A DNA stretch of 29,613 nt from Pseudomonadota bacterium (lineage in GTDB: Bacteria > Pseudomonadota > Alphaproteobacteria > Sphingomonadales > Sphingomonadaceae): the NCBI GenBank assembly GCA_023423775.1, contig JAFAEZ010000021.1, positions 1-29,613 of the forward strand, in the 5' to 3' direction. The notes below the pieces were generated by a model. That model did not search any database and was not told the DNA's origin. It was given only the letters and a program-made list of their open reading frames with translations. The first letter of the stretch is position 1. Every line of letters starts with the position of its first letter. Below are positions 15,492-22,724 of the stretch, one piece after another. Both the position numbers and the translations under genes were made by a program.

Positions 15492-17108
15492 TTACTCGTC
15501 GACTTTGACGTCGACCTCGATGTCCTTGAGCTCGCGCTTCAGCTCCGCCTGCATCTCGCGCATTTCGCGGGCGTGCTCGGCGGCGTCACGCTGGCGCTCG
15601 ATCGCCGCTTCGGCAAGATCGCGGCGCATTTCGGCCAGCGAGGCCTGAAGCTCCTGCAGCTGCTCGGCGCGCAATGCCGGAAGCGTCGCCTGGACCGAAG
15701 CCAGGGTGGCGCGGCGGATCGCCTCGGTATCGACATGGACCATGCGCACGCGGGCGTGACGCGCCGCCTCGTGGACCTGCGCGATCGCCCGGGCATGGTC
15801 GGCCCGTGCGGCATGCTGCGCCTGGGCGATGATGTGGGCGCGATCGACCCGGGCCGCCGCCTGCGCCTTGGCAACCGCCTCATGGATGCGGGCGCGCTGC
15901 TCTACGTCGATGGCGGGCACCGCGGCCACCGCTTCGTGCGCTCGCGCGACCGCCTCGGCTGCCTTCACTTCGATCCGTTTCAGTTCGGCTTCGCTCGGCA
16001 TCGCCGCCTCGACATGCTCGCGGACCCGCTTCTCTGTCCGCGCCATGATCGCCTTGACCTCAGGATCGGCCGCCTCGGAATCGTCGCAGACGATCGAGCC
16101 GTCGCGCCGCGCCTTGTCGCCGCGTCCGCATTTGGCGCGGAGGGTGGCGATGTCCTTCTTGTCGATGATCGGCTCGACCCCGATCCGCGCCGGGACGACG
16201 CGGGGCGCCCTGGCCTCGTCCTGCGCGGCGCCGGGAGTGCTCAGCAGCAGCCCTCCTGCACCGAAGACCGACAGCGCGGCGACGCCGCCCATGGTGCGGG
16301 CCCAGCCGCCGCGATGGCTCTTCATCATCTTCAGTCTCCGTTTCAGAAAGGCGGCGTGGTTGAGCGGGCAGGCCGCGATCAGTCCGGGCTGGCTCGCGGA
16401 CTTGACGACCGCGCAGGCATAATCGTGGCGTTGCTCGGGCGCGCGGCGCGTGACGGCGGCGTCGCAGGACAGTTCCTGGTCGGCGCGGAAGGCGCGAAAG
16501 GCGAAATGGGCGATCGGGTTGAACCAGTTGAGCGCGAGGATGGCGAGCGCCGCCAGATTCCAGAACAGGTCGAAGCGGCGATGGTGGACCAGCTCATGCT
16601 CGAGCGCGAGACGCTGCTCGGAGGCGCTGTAGCGGGTCGCGAAATCCAGGGGCACGACGATCCGGCGGGTGAGGAAACCGACTGCCACGGGCCCGTCGAC
16701 GGCGTCGCTCTCGACGACCTTCACCCCGCCGAACCGCTCCGGCTGCGCCGGCCGCGCCTCGGGACCGAGATGGAGCATGAACGCGCTGTAGGTCGATTGC
16801 TGCCAGATGGCGAAGATGATCGCGCCGCCTGCCCACAAAGCGAGCAGGAGCCACAGCCAGTCGCCCGATCCGCCGGCCGCGGGCGCGGGCGCCGCGGCCA
16901 TCGCGTCGATCGCCGGCAGCACAACGATCGCCGGCACCGGCACCGGCGCCTCGGGCAGCTGCGGCAGCACGAAGCGGAGCAGCGGCAGCAGCCACAAAGC
17001 ATAGGCCCATTGCGCGCCGAACAGTTCGGCGACAGGGCGGCGGACGGCGAGCACCAGCAGCATCAGCAGGCTCGCGCCGATGGTCGTTTCGACCAGCCAG
17101 CCGATCAT
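15492..17108 (-). CDS. BlaR1-like M56 membrane peptidase with long coiled-coil region
   Basis: A 538-residue M56 (BlaR1/MecR1-type) protein that should sense a signal and cleave a BlaI repressor. Membrane helices lie at about 5-22, 34-51, 84-102 and 273-291. The zinc motif HELVH (171-175) faces the cytoplasm, with DQELSCD (210-216) supplying the third ligand. It lacks the penicillin-binding sensor domain of true BlaR1. Instead residues about 292-538 are a highly charged Ala/Glu/Arg/His-rich coiled coil, probably periplasmic. The ATG at 17108 overlaps the BlaI stop (ATGA). It is closely similar to the second M56 gene upstream (shared FGAQWAYALWLLP and LNWFNPIAHFAFRAFR). Confidence 0.9.
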   Translation of the reverse strand: MIGWLVETTIGASLLMLLVLAVRRPVAELFGAQWAYALWLLPLLRFVLPQLPEAPVPVPAIVVLPAIDAMAAAPAPAAGGSGDWLWLLLALWAGGAIIFAIWQQSTYSAFMLHLGPEARPAQPERFGGVKVVESDAVDGPVAVGFLTRRIVVPLDFATRYSASEQRLALEHELVHHRRFDLFWNLAALAILALNWFNPIAHFAFRAFRADQELSCDAAVTRRAPEQRHDYACAVVKSASQPGLIAACPLNHAAFLKRRLKMMKSHRGGWARTMGGVAALSVFGAGGLLLSTPGAAQDEARAPRVVPARIGVEPIIDKKDIATLRAKCGRGDKARRDGSIVCDDSEAADPEVKAIMARTEKRVREHVEAAMPSEAELKRIEVKAAEAVARAHEAVAAVPAIDVEQRARIHEAVAKAQAAARVDRAHIIAQAQHAARADHARAIAQVHEAARHARVRMVHVDTEAIRRATLASVQATLPALRAEQLQELQASLAEMRRDLAEAAIERQRDAAEHAREMREMQAELKRELKDIEVDVKVDE

Positions 17109-17473
17109 GATTTGAGCGCCTTCAGCAGGGCCTCGATCTCGGCGATGTCCTGCGGAGTCAGCTCATCCTGCTCGGCGAGATGGGCGACCAGGGGCGTCAC
17201 CCGCCCGCCGAACATGCGATCGAGCAACTTGCGCGATTCGCGGGCGACGAAATCGTCGCGGGCGATGGCCGGCTTGTAGAGGTAGCGGCGGCCATCTTCC
17301 TCATGGACCAGAGCGCCCTTGGCGAGCAGCCGCGACAGCATCGTCTTGACGGTGCGGACGCTCCACCCGCGGGCCGGATCGATCCGCTCGGCCACGTCCG
17401 CGGCGGCGAGAGGCGCCTCGTCCCAGAGGACCTCCATGACCGCATGTTCGGCATCGGAAATACGCTCGCTCAT
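17105..17473 (-). CDS. BlaI/MecI/CopY-family transcriptional repressor
   Basis: A 122-residue winged-helix repressor. The N-terminus ISDAEHAVMEVLWDEAPLAAADVAERI and the recognition part WSVRTVKTMLSRLLAKGALVHEEDGRRYLY are classic BlaI family. The C-terminal helices (about 75-122) form the dimerisation arm that M56 partners cleave. It sits between two M56 genes and overlaps the downstream one by 4 bases. A TACAGATGTA operator at 17491-17500 precedes it, so it probably represses itself. GAGGG before the ATG supports the start. The co-encoded M56 proteins argue for envelope or antibiotic stress rather than copper control. Confidence 0.94.
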   Translation of the reverse strand: MSERISDAEHAVMEVLWDEAPLAAADVAERIDPARGWSVRTVKTMLSRLLAKGALVHEEDGRRYLYKPAIARDDFVARESRKLLDRMFGGRVTPLVAHLAEQDELTPQDIAEIEALLKALKS

Positions 17474-17487
17474 CGCTTACCCTCGTC

Positions 17488-17503
17488 GATTACAGATGTA
17501 GTC
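17488..17503 (-). promoter_or_regulatory. BlaI-type operator in front of the repressor gene
   Basis: GATTACAGATGTAGTC contains TACA-GA-TGTA, the BlaI/MecI dyad (TACA-N2-TGTA). It overlaps the stop codon of the upstream M56 gene and lies 15 bases before the repressor ATG. On the minus strand TTGGAT and TAGACT, 17 bases apart, form a plausible promoter whose -10 abuts the operator. The identical 16 bases recur at 18622-18637. Confidence 0.8.
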
Positions 17504-18590
17504 TATCAGCATTCCGGACGCGATCCAAGTGCGTCCTCAGCAGCGCCGCTATCTCTGCGTCGACCGCCTCTAACTCCTTGGCGCGGCACTCCCCCGTCCG
17601 CGCCTGATGGTCGGAAAGGGCCGCGCGCTGCGTCTCCAGCGCGGCGAGACGGACCTCCGCGGCTTCGGCCGCTGTGTCCTTCGCTGGCGCCGCGTAAGTG
17701 GGCGCGGTGAGCATCAGACCGAGCGACAGGACGAGAGTCACGCAGGCAGCGCCGCCCAGCGTGCGTCCCCGCCCCTTGCGATGCTCGTGCAGCATCTTCA
17801 GCCGCCGCTTCAGCTGGTCGGCCGAATACATCGGGCAGGTCGCGATCTGGCCCGGCCGCGTGCCCGATTTGACCAGGGCGCGCGCATATTCGTGGCGCAT
17901 GGCCGGCGAGCGGCAGGAGACGGCGGCGTCGCAGGCCAGTTCTTGATCGATGCGGAAGGCGCGGAAGGCAAAATGGGCGATCGGATTGAACCAGTTCAGC
18001 GCCAGCGCCGCCAGCGCCGCCGCATTCCACCACAGGTCCAGCCGGCGGTGGTGGATCAGCTCATGCTCCAATGCTAGCGCGCGCTCGGCCGGGCTGTAGC
18101 GATAGGCGAAGAGCGGCGGTACGACGATGCGGCGGTCGATGAGGCCGATCGCGATCGGGCCGTCGACGGCCTCGCTCTCGATCACGGGAATGCCTTCGCA
18201 GCGCACACCGGCAGGGCGCTCGCCCGCGCGCAGCTCGCGCAGGAACGCGCGATAGCCGACGATCTGGTAGAGAATGAAGACGGCCGCGCCCCCGCCCCAC
18301 AAGGCAAGCAGGAAGGGCCCCCAGAGGCCCAGTCCGTCGTCGAGTGGCAGGGGCGCGGCCGCTTCCATCGCCGGCGCCGGGATGAAGAGCGCGGGAGACG
18401 GAAGCGCGATGCCGCCGATCCACGGCAGAGGCGGCAGAATGAGGCGAAGGGCCGGCAGCAGCCAGAGGGCATAGGCCCATTGGGCGCCGAAACGATTGGC
18501 GATCGGGCGCCGCACCAGCAGCACGAGGAGCAGCAGCAGGGTGAACGCGAACAGCGTCTCGATACCCCAGGCGATGAAGCGTTCGCTCAT
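17490..18590 (-). CDS. Second BlaR1-like M56 membrane peptidase
   Basis: A 366-residue M56 protein paralogous to the one downstream of blaI. Membrane helices are at about 8-26, 38-55, 90-110 and 278-296. The zinc motif is HELIH (176-180), followed by LNWFNPIAHFAFRAFRIDQELACD with the third ligand. After the last helix only a short coiled coil (about 305-366) remains, much shorter than in its paralogue, and there is no penicillin-binding domain. ATG 18590 is preferred over ATG 18593 because GGAGGT is 4 bases away from the former and only 1 from the latter. Its own operator lies at 18622-18637. A tandem duplication followed by divergence of the periplasmic tails is the simplest origin. Confidence 0.9.
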   Translation of the reverse strand: MSERFIAWGIETLFAFTLLLLLVLLVRRPIANRFGAQWAYALWLLPALRLILPPLPWIGGIALPSPALFIPAPAMEAAAPLPLDDGLGLWGPFLLALWGGGAAVFILYQIVGYRAFLRELRAGERPAGVRCEGIPVIESEAVDGPIAIGLIDRRIVVPPLFAYRYSPAERALALEHELIHHRRLDLWWNAAALAALALNWFNPIAHFAFRAFRIDQELACDAAVSCRSPAMRHEYARALVKSGTRPGQIATCPMYSADQLKRRLKMLHEHRKGRGRTLGGAACVTLVLSLGLMLTAPTYAAPAKDTAAEAAEVRLAALETQRAALSDHQARTGECRAKELEAVDAEIAALLRTHLDRVRNADRLHL

Positions 18591-18621
18591 CATGACCTCC
18601 CAACCGTGTGTCCGGCCTTGG

Positions 18622-18637
18622 GATTACAGATGTAGTC
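18622..18637 (-). promoter_or_regulatory. BlaI-type operator in front of the upstream M56 gene
   Basis: GATTACAGATGTAGTC, identical over 16 bases to the site before the repressor gene, lies 31 bases upstream of the M56 start. The core TACAGATGTA is at 18625-18634. The minus strand reads TTGACT overlapping the operator edge, which could be a -35 element. One BlaI protein should therefore control both transcription units. Confidence 0.8.
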
Positions 18638-18805
18638 AAACGCCTGAACGGCTGCTGAACGTCCTGTTTAGGTTGCTGTGTCGGAGGATTTTACAAAGCG
18701 GGATGATGGTTAATCCGCCTTCACCATCGAAAGGCCCGGAAATTTGCGGCTTGCACCGTTTGGCACGCGGCTTGTATCTCTATCGGCGTCCACACAGTTC
18801 CACCG

Positions 18806-18848
18806 AAAAAGGGGCGGGCTGGCGCTTTCTGGTCGCGCCGCCCGCCCC
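18806..18848 (-). terminator. Rho-independent terminator of the DUF1476-bolA-grxD operon
   Basis: GGGGCGGGC (18811-18819) and GCCCGCCCC (18840-18848) form a perfect 9-bp stem. On the minus strand the stem is followed directly by TTTTT (18810-18806), the layout of an intrinsic terminator for the grxD operon, about 115 bases beyond the grxD stop. Confidence 0.8.
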
Positions 18849-18875
18849 GCTGATTTCCGAAAGGAATGCATCTCG

Positions 18876-18942
18876 GCGCAGGCCGGGATCTCAGGAAAAA
18901 CTGGTGCTGCTCTAACTTTCGTCCCGGGATGCCGGCCTGCGC
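18876..18942. repeat. Dispersed intergenic inverted repeat
   Basis: GCGCAGGCCGG (18876-18886) is matched by its reverse complement CCGGCCTGCGC (18932-18942). The flanks GGATCTC and GTCCCGGGATG belong to an intergenic palindrome motif I associate with sphingomonad genomes. Only one copy is present in this window. Confidence 0.6.
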
Positions 18943-18963
18943 TGGCATGACGGGCGTGCTGGC

Positions 18964-19296
18964 TTACGCCTCGGCCTTGGCGATCTGCTGATCGTCCATC
19001 AATTGCTGCAGCTCGCCGGCCTCGAACATCTCCATCATTATGTCCGAACCGCCGACGAACTCGCCCTTGACGTAGAGCTGGGGGATGGTCGGCCAGTCGG
19101 AATATTCCTTGATGCCCTGGCGGATCTCGGCGTCCTGCAGCACGTCGACCGTGTCGAAGGCGACGCCGAGATGGTCGAGGATCGCAACCGCGCGGCTTGA
19201 GAAGCCGCATTGCGGGAACAGCGCGGTCCCCTTCATGAACAGGACGACGTCCTTGGATTTGACGATCTCGTCGATGCGGGCGTTGGTATCGGACAT
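18964..19296 (-). CDS. grxD: Monothiol glutaredoxin (Grx4/GrxD type)
   Basis: A 110-residue CGFS glutaredoxin that carries or delivers [2Fe-2S] clusters together with BolA. The active motif CGFS is at 30-33 inside MKGTALFPQCGFSSRAV, and WPTIPQLYVKGEFVGGSDIMMEM is the glutathione-binding part. AAGGAAG about 5 bases before the ATG at 19296 fixes the start. bolA lies just upstream on the same strand, 10 bases away, matching the common bolA-grxD pairing and the known heterocomplex. It is the last gene before the terminator at 18806-18848. Confidence 0.96.
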   Translation of the reverse strand: MSDTNARIDEIVKSKDVVLFMKGTALFPQCGFSSRAVAILDHLGVAFDTVDVLQDAEIRQGIKEYSDWPTIPQLYVKGEFVGGSDIMMEMFEAGELQQLMDDQQIAKAEA

Positions 19297-19306
19297 AAAG
19301 GCTTCC

Positions 19307-19540
19307 TTATTCGGGGACAGCGGTGGTGAGCTGGAGCGCGTGCAGCACTCCGCCCATCCGCCCGCCCAGCGCCTCGTAGACGCGCTGGTGCTGCTTGACG
19401 CGCGGCATCCCCCTGAAACTCTCGGCCACCACCCGCGCGGAATAATGGTCGCCGTCGCCGGCAAGGTCGGTGATCTCTACCCGGGCGTCTGGGATGCCCT
19501 GGCGGATCAATGTCTCGATGTCCTCGGCGGCCATGGGCAT
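19307..19540 (-). CDS. BolA-family iron-sulfur partner protein
   Basis: A 77-residue BolA/IbaG-type protein. The fold signature is DARVEITDLAGDGDHYSARVVAESFRGMPRVKQHQRVYEALGGRMGG, with His51 and His67 as candidates for cluster ligation with glutaredoxin. The ATG at 19540 is used; an internal ATG at 19534 is also possible. It sits between the DUF1476 gene (4 bp upstream) and grxD (10 bp downstream), so the three should be co-transcribed. BolA-Grx complexes sense or traffic iron-sulfur clusters. The regulator-like BolA and the IbaG branch cannot be separated by eye, so no symbol is given. Confidence 0.92.
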   Translation of the reverse strand: MPMAAEDIETLIRQGIPDARVEITDLAGDGDHYSARVVAESFRGMPRVKQHQRVYEALGGRMGGVLHALQLTTAVPE

Positions 19541-19544
19541 CGGA

Positions 19545-19871
19545 TCAGCCCTGCGCCTCGATCATCTGGCGGCGCGCCTCGACCGTCTTATGCTCGAGCG
19601 CCTCGCGGATGCGGGCCTCGTCGCACTCGACGCCGGCCGAGGTGAGATCGCCGAGGATCTTCCGGATGACGTCCTCGTCGCCCGCTTCCTCGAAATCGGC
19701 GCGCACGACGTCCTTGGCATAGGCTTCCGATTCGACCTCGGTCAGCCCCATCAGCTTGGCCGCCCAGGCGCCCAGCAGGCGATTGCGGCGGGCGATGATC
19801 CGGAACTGCATTTCCTGATCGCGGGCATACATGTTTTCGAATGCTCTCTCGCGGTCGTCGAAGGTCGTCAT
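19545..19871 (-). CDS. DUF1476 protein (ATP synthase zeta-subunit type)
   Basis: A 108-residue helical protein with the typical opening TTFDDRERAFENMYARDQEMQFRIIARRNRLLGAWAA and the following LMGLTEVESEAYAKDVVRADFEEAGDEDVIRKI. The family includes the zeta subunit that inhibits F1-ATPase in Paracoccus denitrificans; inhibition is not shown for every member. AAAGGA precedes the ATG. It is the first gene of the operon with bolA and grxD, a neighbourhood I recall from alphaproteobacteria. Confidence 0.92.
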   Translation of the reverse strand: MTTFDDRERAFENMYARDQEMQFRIIARRNRLLGAWAAKLMGLTEVESEAYAKDVVRADFEEAGDEDVIRKILGDLTSAGVECDEARIREALEHKTVEARRQMIEAQG

Positions 19872-19935
19872 GATAATCCTTTGCGTAGGTAGTCGAGACC
19901 CAGATAGGCCGCGGGGCCGGCCGGTGCAACGGCGG

Positions 19936-20934
19936 TCAGCCGACGGTCACCACCAGCTTCCCGATCGCGTTGCGCGCGGCCATGTGGGCGATCGCCTCGC
20001 CACCCCGCTCGAGCGGCCAGGTGCGGCTCACCTGCGGCGCGATCCGGCCCTCGTCCCAGAGGCGGAACAATGTGCGGATGTGCGCCGCATTGGCCTCCGG
20101 ATCGCGCGCGGCGAACGCGCCCCAGAAGACGCCGCAGACGTCGCAGCTCTTGAGCAAGGTGAGGTTGAGCGGCAGCTTGGGGATTCCGGCCGGGAAGCCG
20201 ACGACGAGATAACGGCCCTCCCAGCCGATCGCGCGCAGGGCGGGCTCGGCATAGTCGCCGCCAACCGGGTCATAGATCACGTCGGCGCCGTCCGGGCCGA
20301 CCGCGTCCTTGAACTGCTGCGCCAGCGCCTTGGACGCCTCCTTGTCGAACGGGCCGCGCGGATAGACGAGCACCGCATCGGCCCCGGCCTTCCGCACGAT
20401 CTCGGCTTTCTCCTCGGACGAGACGGCGCCGACTACGCGCGCGCCGAACGCCTTGCCGAGCTCGACCGCCGCGAGCCCCACGCCGCCGGCAGCGCCCAGC
20501 ACGAGCAAGGTCTGCCCCGACTGCAGCCTTCCGCGGTCGAGCAAGGCGTGGATCGAGGTGGCATAGGTGAGGATCAGCGCCGAGCCCTCCTCGAAGCTGT
20601 GGCCCTCGGGCAGCCTCAGCGCCATGCGCGCGTCGACCACCACCTTCTCGGCGAGGCCGCCATGGCCGACCATCGCCATCACCCGGTCGCCGACGCTCCA
20701 GCCCGCGACCCCCTCGCCGAGCGCCTCGACCACGCCGGCAATCTCGCCGCCCGGCGCGAACGGCCGCGGCGGCTTGAACTGATATTTGTCCTCGATGATG
20801 AGGACGTCGGGATAGTTGATCGCGCAGGCTTTGACGGCGACCAGCAGCTGGCCCTTGCCGGGTGTGGGATCGGGGACGTCGCTGAGGGTCAGCGTCTCGG
20901 GGCCGCCCGGCGCGGTTGAAAGCAGGGCCTTCAT
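19936..20934 (-). CDS. Zinc-independent NADPH:quinone oxidoreductase (MDR family)
   Basis: A 332-residue medium-chain reductase. The N-terminal GroES-like part shows VAVKACAINYPDVLIIEDKYQF and GGEIAGVVEALGEGV. The nucleotide-binding motif is LVLGAAGGVGLAAVELGKAFGARV (about 143-166). The zinc-binding cysteines of alcohol dehydrogenases are missing, as in quinone or enoyl reductases. The ATG at 20934 overlaps the TGA of the upstream MBL gene (ATGA). The substrate is unknown. It is the last gene of a run starting at scoA. Confidence 0.9.
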   Translation of the reverse strand: MKALLSTAPGGPETLTLSDVPDPTPGKGQLLVAVKACAINYPDVLIIEDKYQFKPPRPFAPGGEIAGVVEALGEGVAGWSVGDRVMAMVGHGGLAEKVVVDARMALRLPEGHSFEEGSALILTYATSIHALLDRGRLQSGQTLLVLGAAGGVGLAAVELGKAFGARVVGAVSSEEKAEIVRKAGADAVLVYPRGPFDKEASKALAQQFKDAVGPDGADVIYDPVGGDYAEPALRAIGWEGRYLVVGFPAGIPKLPLNLTLLKSCDVCGVFWGAFAARDPEANAAHIRTLFRLWDEGRIAPQVSRTWPLERGGEAIAHMAARNAIGKLVVTVG

Positions 20935-21749
20935 TGCGCGGCCTTCGGGAAAGCGGGCAGCTTGGCGATGTCGTCGGGCTCGTGCTGGATGATCACCTTG
21001 GCATCGAGGTTGCGCGCGAGCTTCTCGAACCGGTCGTGCGAGGCCAAAGTATCGGCCCGGTCGACGTTGAAGCTCGGCACCCCGCCGACTGCGCGATTCT
21101 GCGTGAAATGATATTGGTCGCCGGAAATCAGGACCGGCCCACTCGCGAGCCGCACGAGCAGCGCCCGATGGCCTTCGGTATGGCCCGGCATGTCGAGGAT
21201 CGTGACGCGGCCGTCGCCGAACACGTCCTTGTCGCCATTGAGCGGCTCGACCTTGCCGCCGCCCTTCAGCCAATGATCGAAGCGGGGCGCGGCCGGTGGC
21301 CAGACCTTGATCACCTCCCAGTCGCCCTTGCCGGCAAGCAAGGTGGCGCCGGGGAAATCGGCGACCTGGCCGGTATGGTCGGCATGATAATGGCTGATGC
21401 CGACATAGGTGACGTCCTGCGGGCGGACGCCGATCCGCGCGAGCTGCGCGGCGAGCCTCTCCTTCAGCACCGCCCCCTGCTTGTCCTTGGGCTTCCCGGC
21501 GAGCGCACCGTCGACGCCCGTGTCCCACAGTAGAGCCTTGTCGCCGTTGCGGACGAGGTAGCAGCTCGCCACCAGGGCCTTCTTCTGACCTGCATAGAGG
21601 CCGGTATCGGAAAAGACGCCGAGATCGGCGATGTCGAGGCTGCCGCAATCAAGTCGGTACAGGGACAAAGGCGCCTTGGCCGCGGGCGGCGCCTGCATCC
21701 CGGCCAATGTCACGAACGCCACGGCCGCCATCGTCACCCGCTTCAGCAT
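20931..21749 (-). CDS. Exported MBL-fold hydrolase resembling N-acyl-homoserine lactonases
   Basis: A 272-residue metallo-beta-lactamase-fold protein. The N-terminus (MLKRVTMAAVAFVTLAGMQA) is a signal peptide, so it should be periplasmic or secreted. The metal motif HYHADH gives His120, His122, Asp124 and His125, completed by His190 (MPGHTEGH), Asp211 (ISGDQYH) and His256. The HxHxDH motif and overall plan match the AHL lactonase-like branch, but quorum-signal degradation is not proven by this. GGGGAG before the ATG at 21749 fixes the start. A 4-base overlap couples it to the quinone reductase. Confidence 0.85.
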   Translation of the reverse strand: MLKRVTMAAVAFVTLAGMQAPPAAKAPLSLYRLDCGSLDIADLGVFSDTGLYAGQKKALVASCYLVRNGDKALLWDTGVDGALAGKPKDKQGAVLKERLAAQLARIGVRPQDVTYVGISHYHADHTGQVADFPGATLLAGKGDWEVIKVWPPAAPRFDHWLKGGGKVEPLNGDKDVFGDGRVTILDMPGHTEGHRALLVRLASGPVLISGDQYHFTQNRAVGGVPSFNVDRADTLASHDRFEKLARNLDAKVIIQHEPDDIAKLPAFPKAAQ

Positions 21750-21760
21750 CGATTTCTCCC

Positions 21761-22044
21761 CTATGTCTTGATCGCTCCCATCCGGTTTAGCACCTCGGAC
21801 GGGATCGCATAGTGGGCGATGACAGGCTTGCGGTCGCGCAGCCCCAGCGTCTCGCGCTGAATGAGGAAGTGCCAGACGGTGCGCGCGGCCTCGTCGAGCA
21901 GGCCTCGCGCTCGTCCGCCTCCGCCTCGCGCAAGGCCGCCAGCGCGCGCTCCACCCGGCGGCCCGCATCGCCGAGCGCCGAGGCGCGCTCGCCGATCAGT
22001 TCATGTTCGAGAACCTCGTGGCGGGCATCGCCGACATGGCGCAT
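21761..22044 (-). pseudogene. Frameshifted DUF6665-like gene
   Basis: From ATG 22044 the frame reads MRHVGDARHEVLEHELIGERASALGDAGRRVERALAALREAEADERE, then turns to low-complexity nonsense. From about position 21902 a second frame continues LLDEAARTVWHFLIQRETLGLRDRKPVIAHYAIPSEVLNRMGAIKT to a TAG at 21761. Together they give a protein of about 94 residues resembling DUF6665. A single missing base near 21898-21904 (GAGGC-CTGCTC) explains it. The total of 284 bases is one short of 95 codons, in agreement. Either a recent inactivation or a sequencing error. It lies between scoB and the MBL gene. Confidence 0.75.
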
Positions 22045-22053
22045 GGAAAATCT

Positions 22054-22079
22054 CCGGGAGCAGCATCGCCTGCCCCCGG
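22054..22079 (-). terminator. Hairpin between scoB and the frameshifted gene
   Basis: CCGGGAGCAG (22054-22063) pairs with CTGCCCCCGG (22070-22079) with one mismatch. On the minus strand it is followed by GATTTTC, so partial termination after scoB is plausible. The hairpin also contains the GGAG ribosome site of the next gene. Confidence 0.5.
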
Positions 22080-22088
22080 AAACGTGCT

Positions 22089-22724
22089 TCAGCTCAGATA
22101 GTTCGCCGTCGTCTTGGCGGCGACCTCTTCGGCGGTGACTCCGGGGGCGAGCTCGACCAGCTTGAACGGGCTCTGATGGTCGGGCCGCTGGAAGACGCAG
22201 AGGTCGGTGACGATCATGTCGACCACGTTCTTGCCGGTGAGCGGCAGCGTGCAGCTCGGGATGAACTTGGGATCGCCGGTCTTGGACGTGTGCTCCATCA
22301 CGACGATGATCTTCTTGACGCCGGCAACGAGGTCCATCGCGCCGCCCATGCCCTTGATCATCTTGCCTGGGATCATCCAGTTGGCGATGTCGCCGTCCTG
22401 GCTCACCTCCATCGCGCCGAGCACAGTGAGATCGATATGGCCGCCGCGGATCATAGCGAAGCTGTCCGACGAGCTGAAATAGCTCGACGAGGGAAGCTCG
22501 GAGATGGTCTGCTTGCCGGCGTTGATGAGGTCCGGATCCTCCTCCCCTTCATAAGGGAACGGGCCGATGCCGAGCATGCCGTTCTCCGACTGCAGGGTCA
22601 CCGTCATCCCTTGGGGGATGTTGTTCGCCACAAGCGTCGGGATGCCGATGCCGAGATTGACATAATAACCGTCGCGCAGCTCCTTCGCGGCGCGCGCGGC
22701 CATCTGGTTGCGGTCCCAAGCCAT
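22089..22724 (-). CDS. scoB: 3-oxoacid CoA-transferase subunit B
   Basis: A 211-residue beta subunit of a family I CoA-transferase (succinyl-CoA:3-ketoacid type), which moves CoA from succinyl-CoA to acetoacetate or a similar acid. The catalytic glutamate is Glu47 in the SENGMLG motif, preceded by VNLGIGIPTLVANNIP. The C-terminal MGGAMDLVAGVKKIIVVMEHTSKTG block is intact. Its ATG overlaps the TAA of scoA by one base. The two subunits act together in ketone-body or short-chain acid use. Other family I transferases (beta-ketoadipate, for example) are similar, but the sequence looks most like SCOT. Confidence 0.93.
   Translation of the reverse strand: MAWDRNQMAARAAKELRDGYYVNLGIGIPTLVANNIPQGMTVTLQSENGMLGIGPFPYEGEEDPDLINAGKQTISELPSSSYFSSSDSFAMIRGGHIDLTVLGAMEVSQDGDIANWMIPGKMIKGMGGAMDLVAGVKKIIVVMEHTSKTGDPKFIPSCTLPLTGKNVVDMIVTDLCVFQRPDHQSPFKLVELAPGVTAEEVAAKTTANYLS

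Larger units (their letters stand above)
18640..18963. other. Intergenic region between the M56 operon and grxD
   Basis: About 320 bp without a credible protein gene. It contains the grxD-operon terminator (18806-18848), a dispersed inverted repeat (18876-18942), and on the plus strand possible promoter boxes TTGCAC (18751-18756) and TATCTC (18775-18780), 18 bases apart. TGGCACG followed 4 bases later by TTGTA (18761-18776) also partly resembles a sigma-54 promoter, but the -12 GC is missing. A small RNA ending at the hairpin is possible but unproven. Confidence 0.4.

Noticed and set aside
17105..18590. A beta-lactam resistance locus
   Set aside because: BlaI and BlaR1-like proteins are present, but there is no beta-lactamase or penicillin-binding sensor domain in the window.
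18761..18776. Sigma-54 promoter
   Set aside because: TGGCACG fits the -24 element but the -12 element reads TTGTA instead of TTGC, and no plus-strand gene follows.
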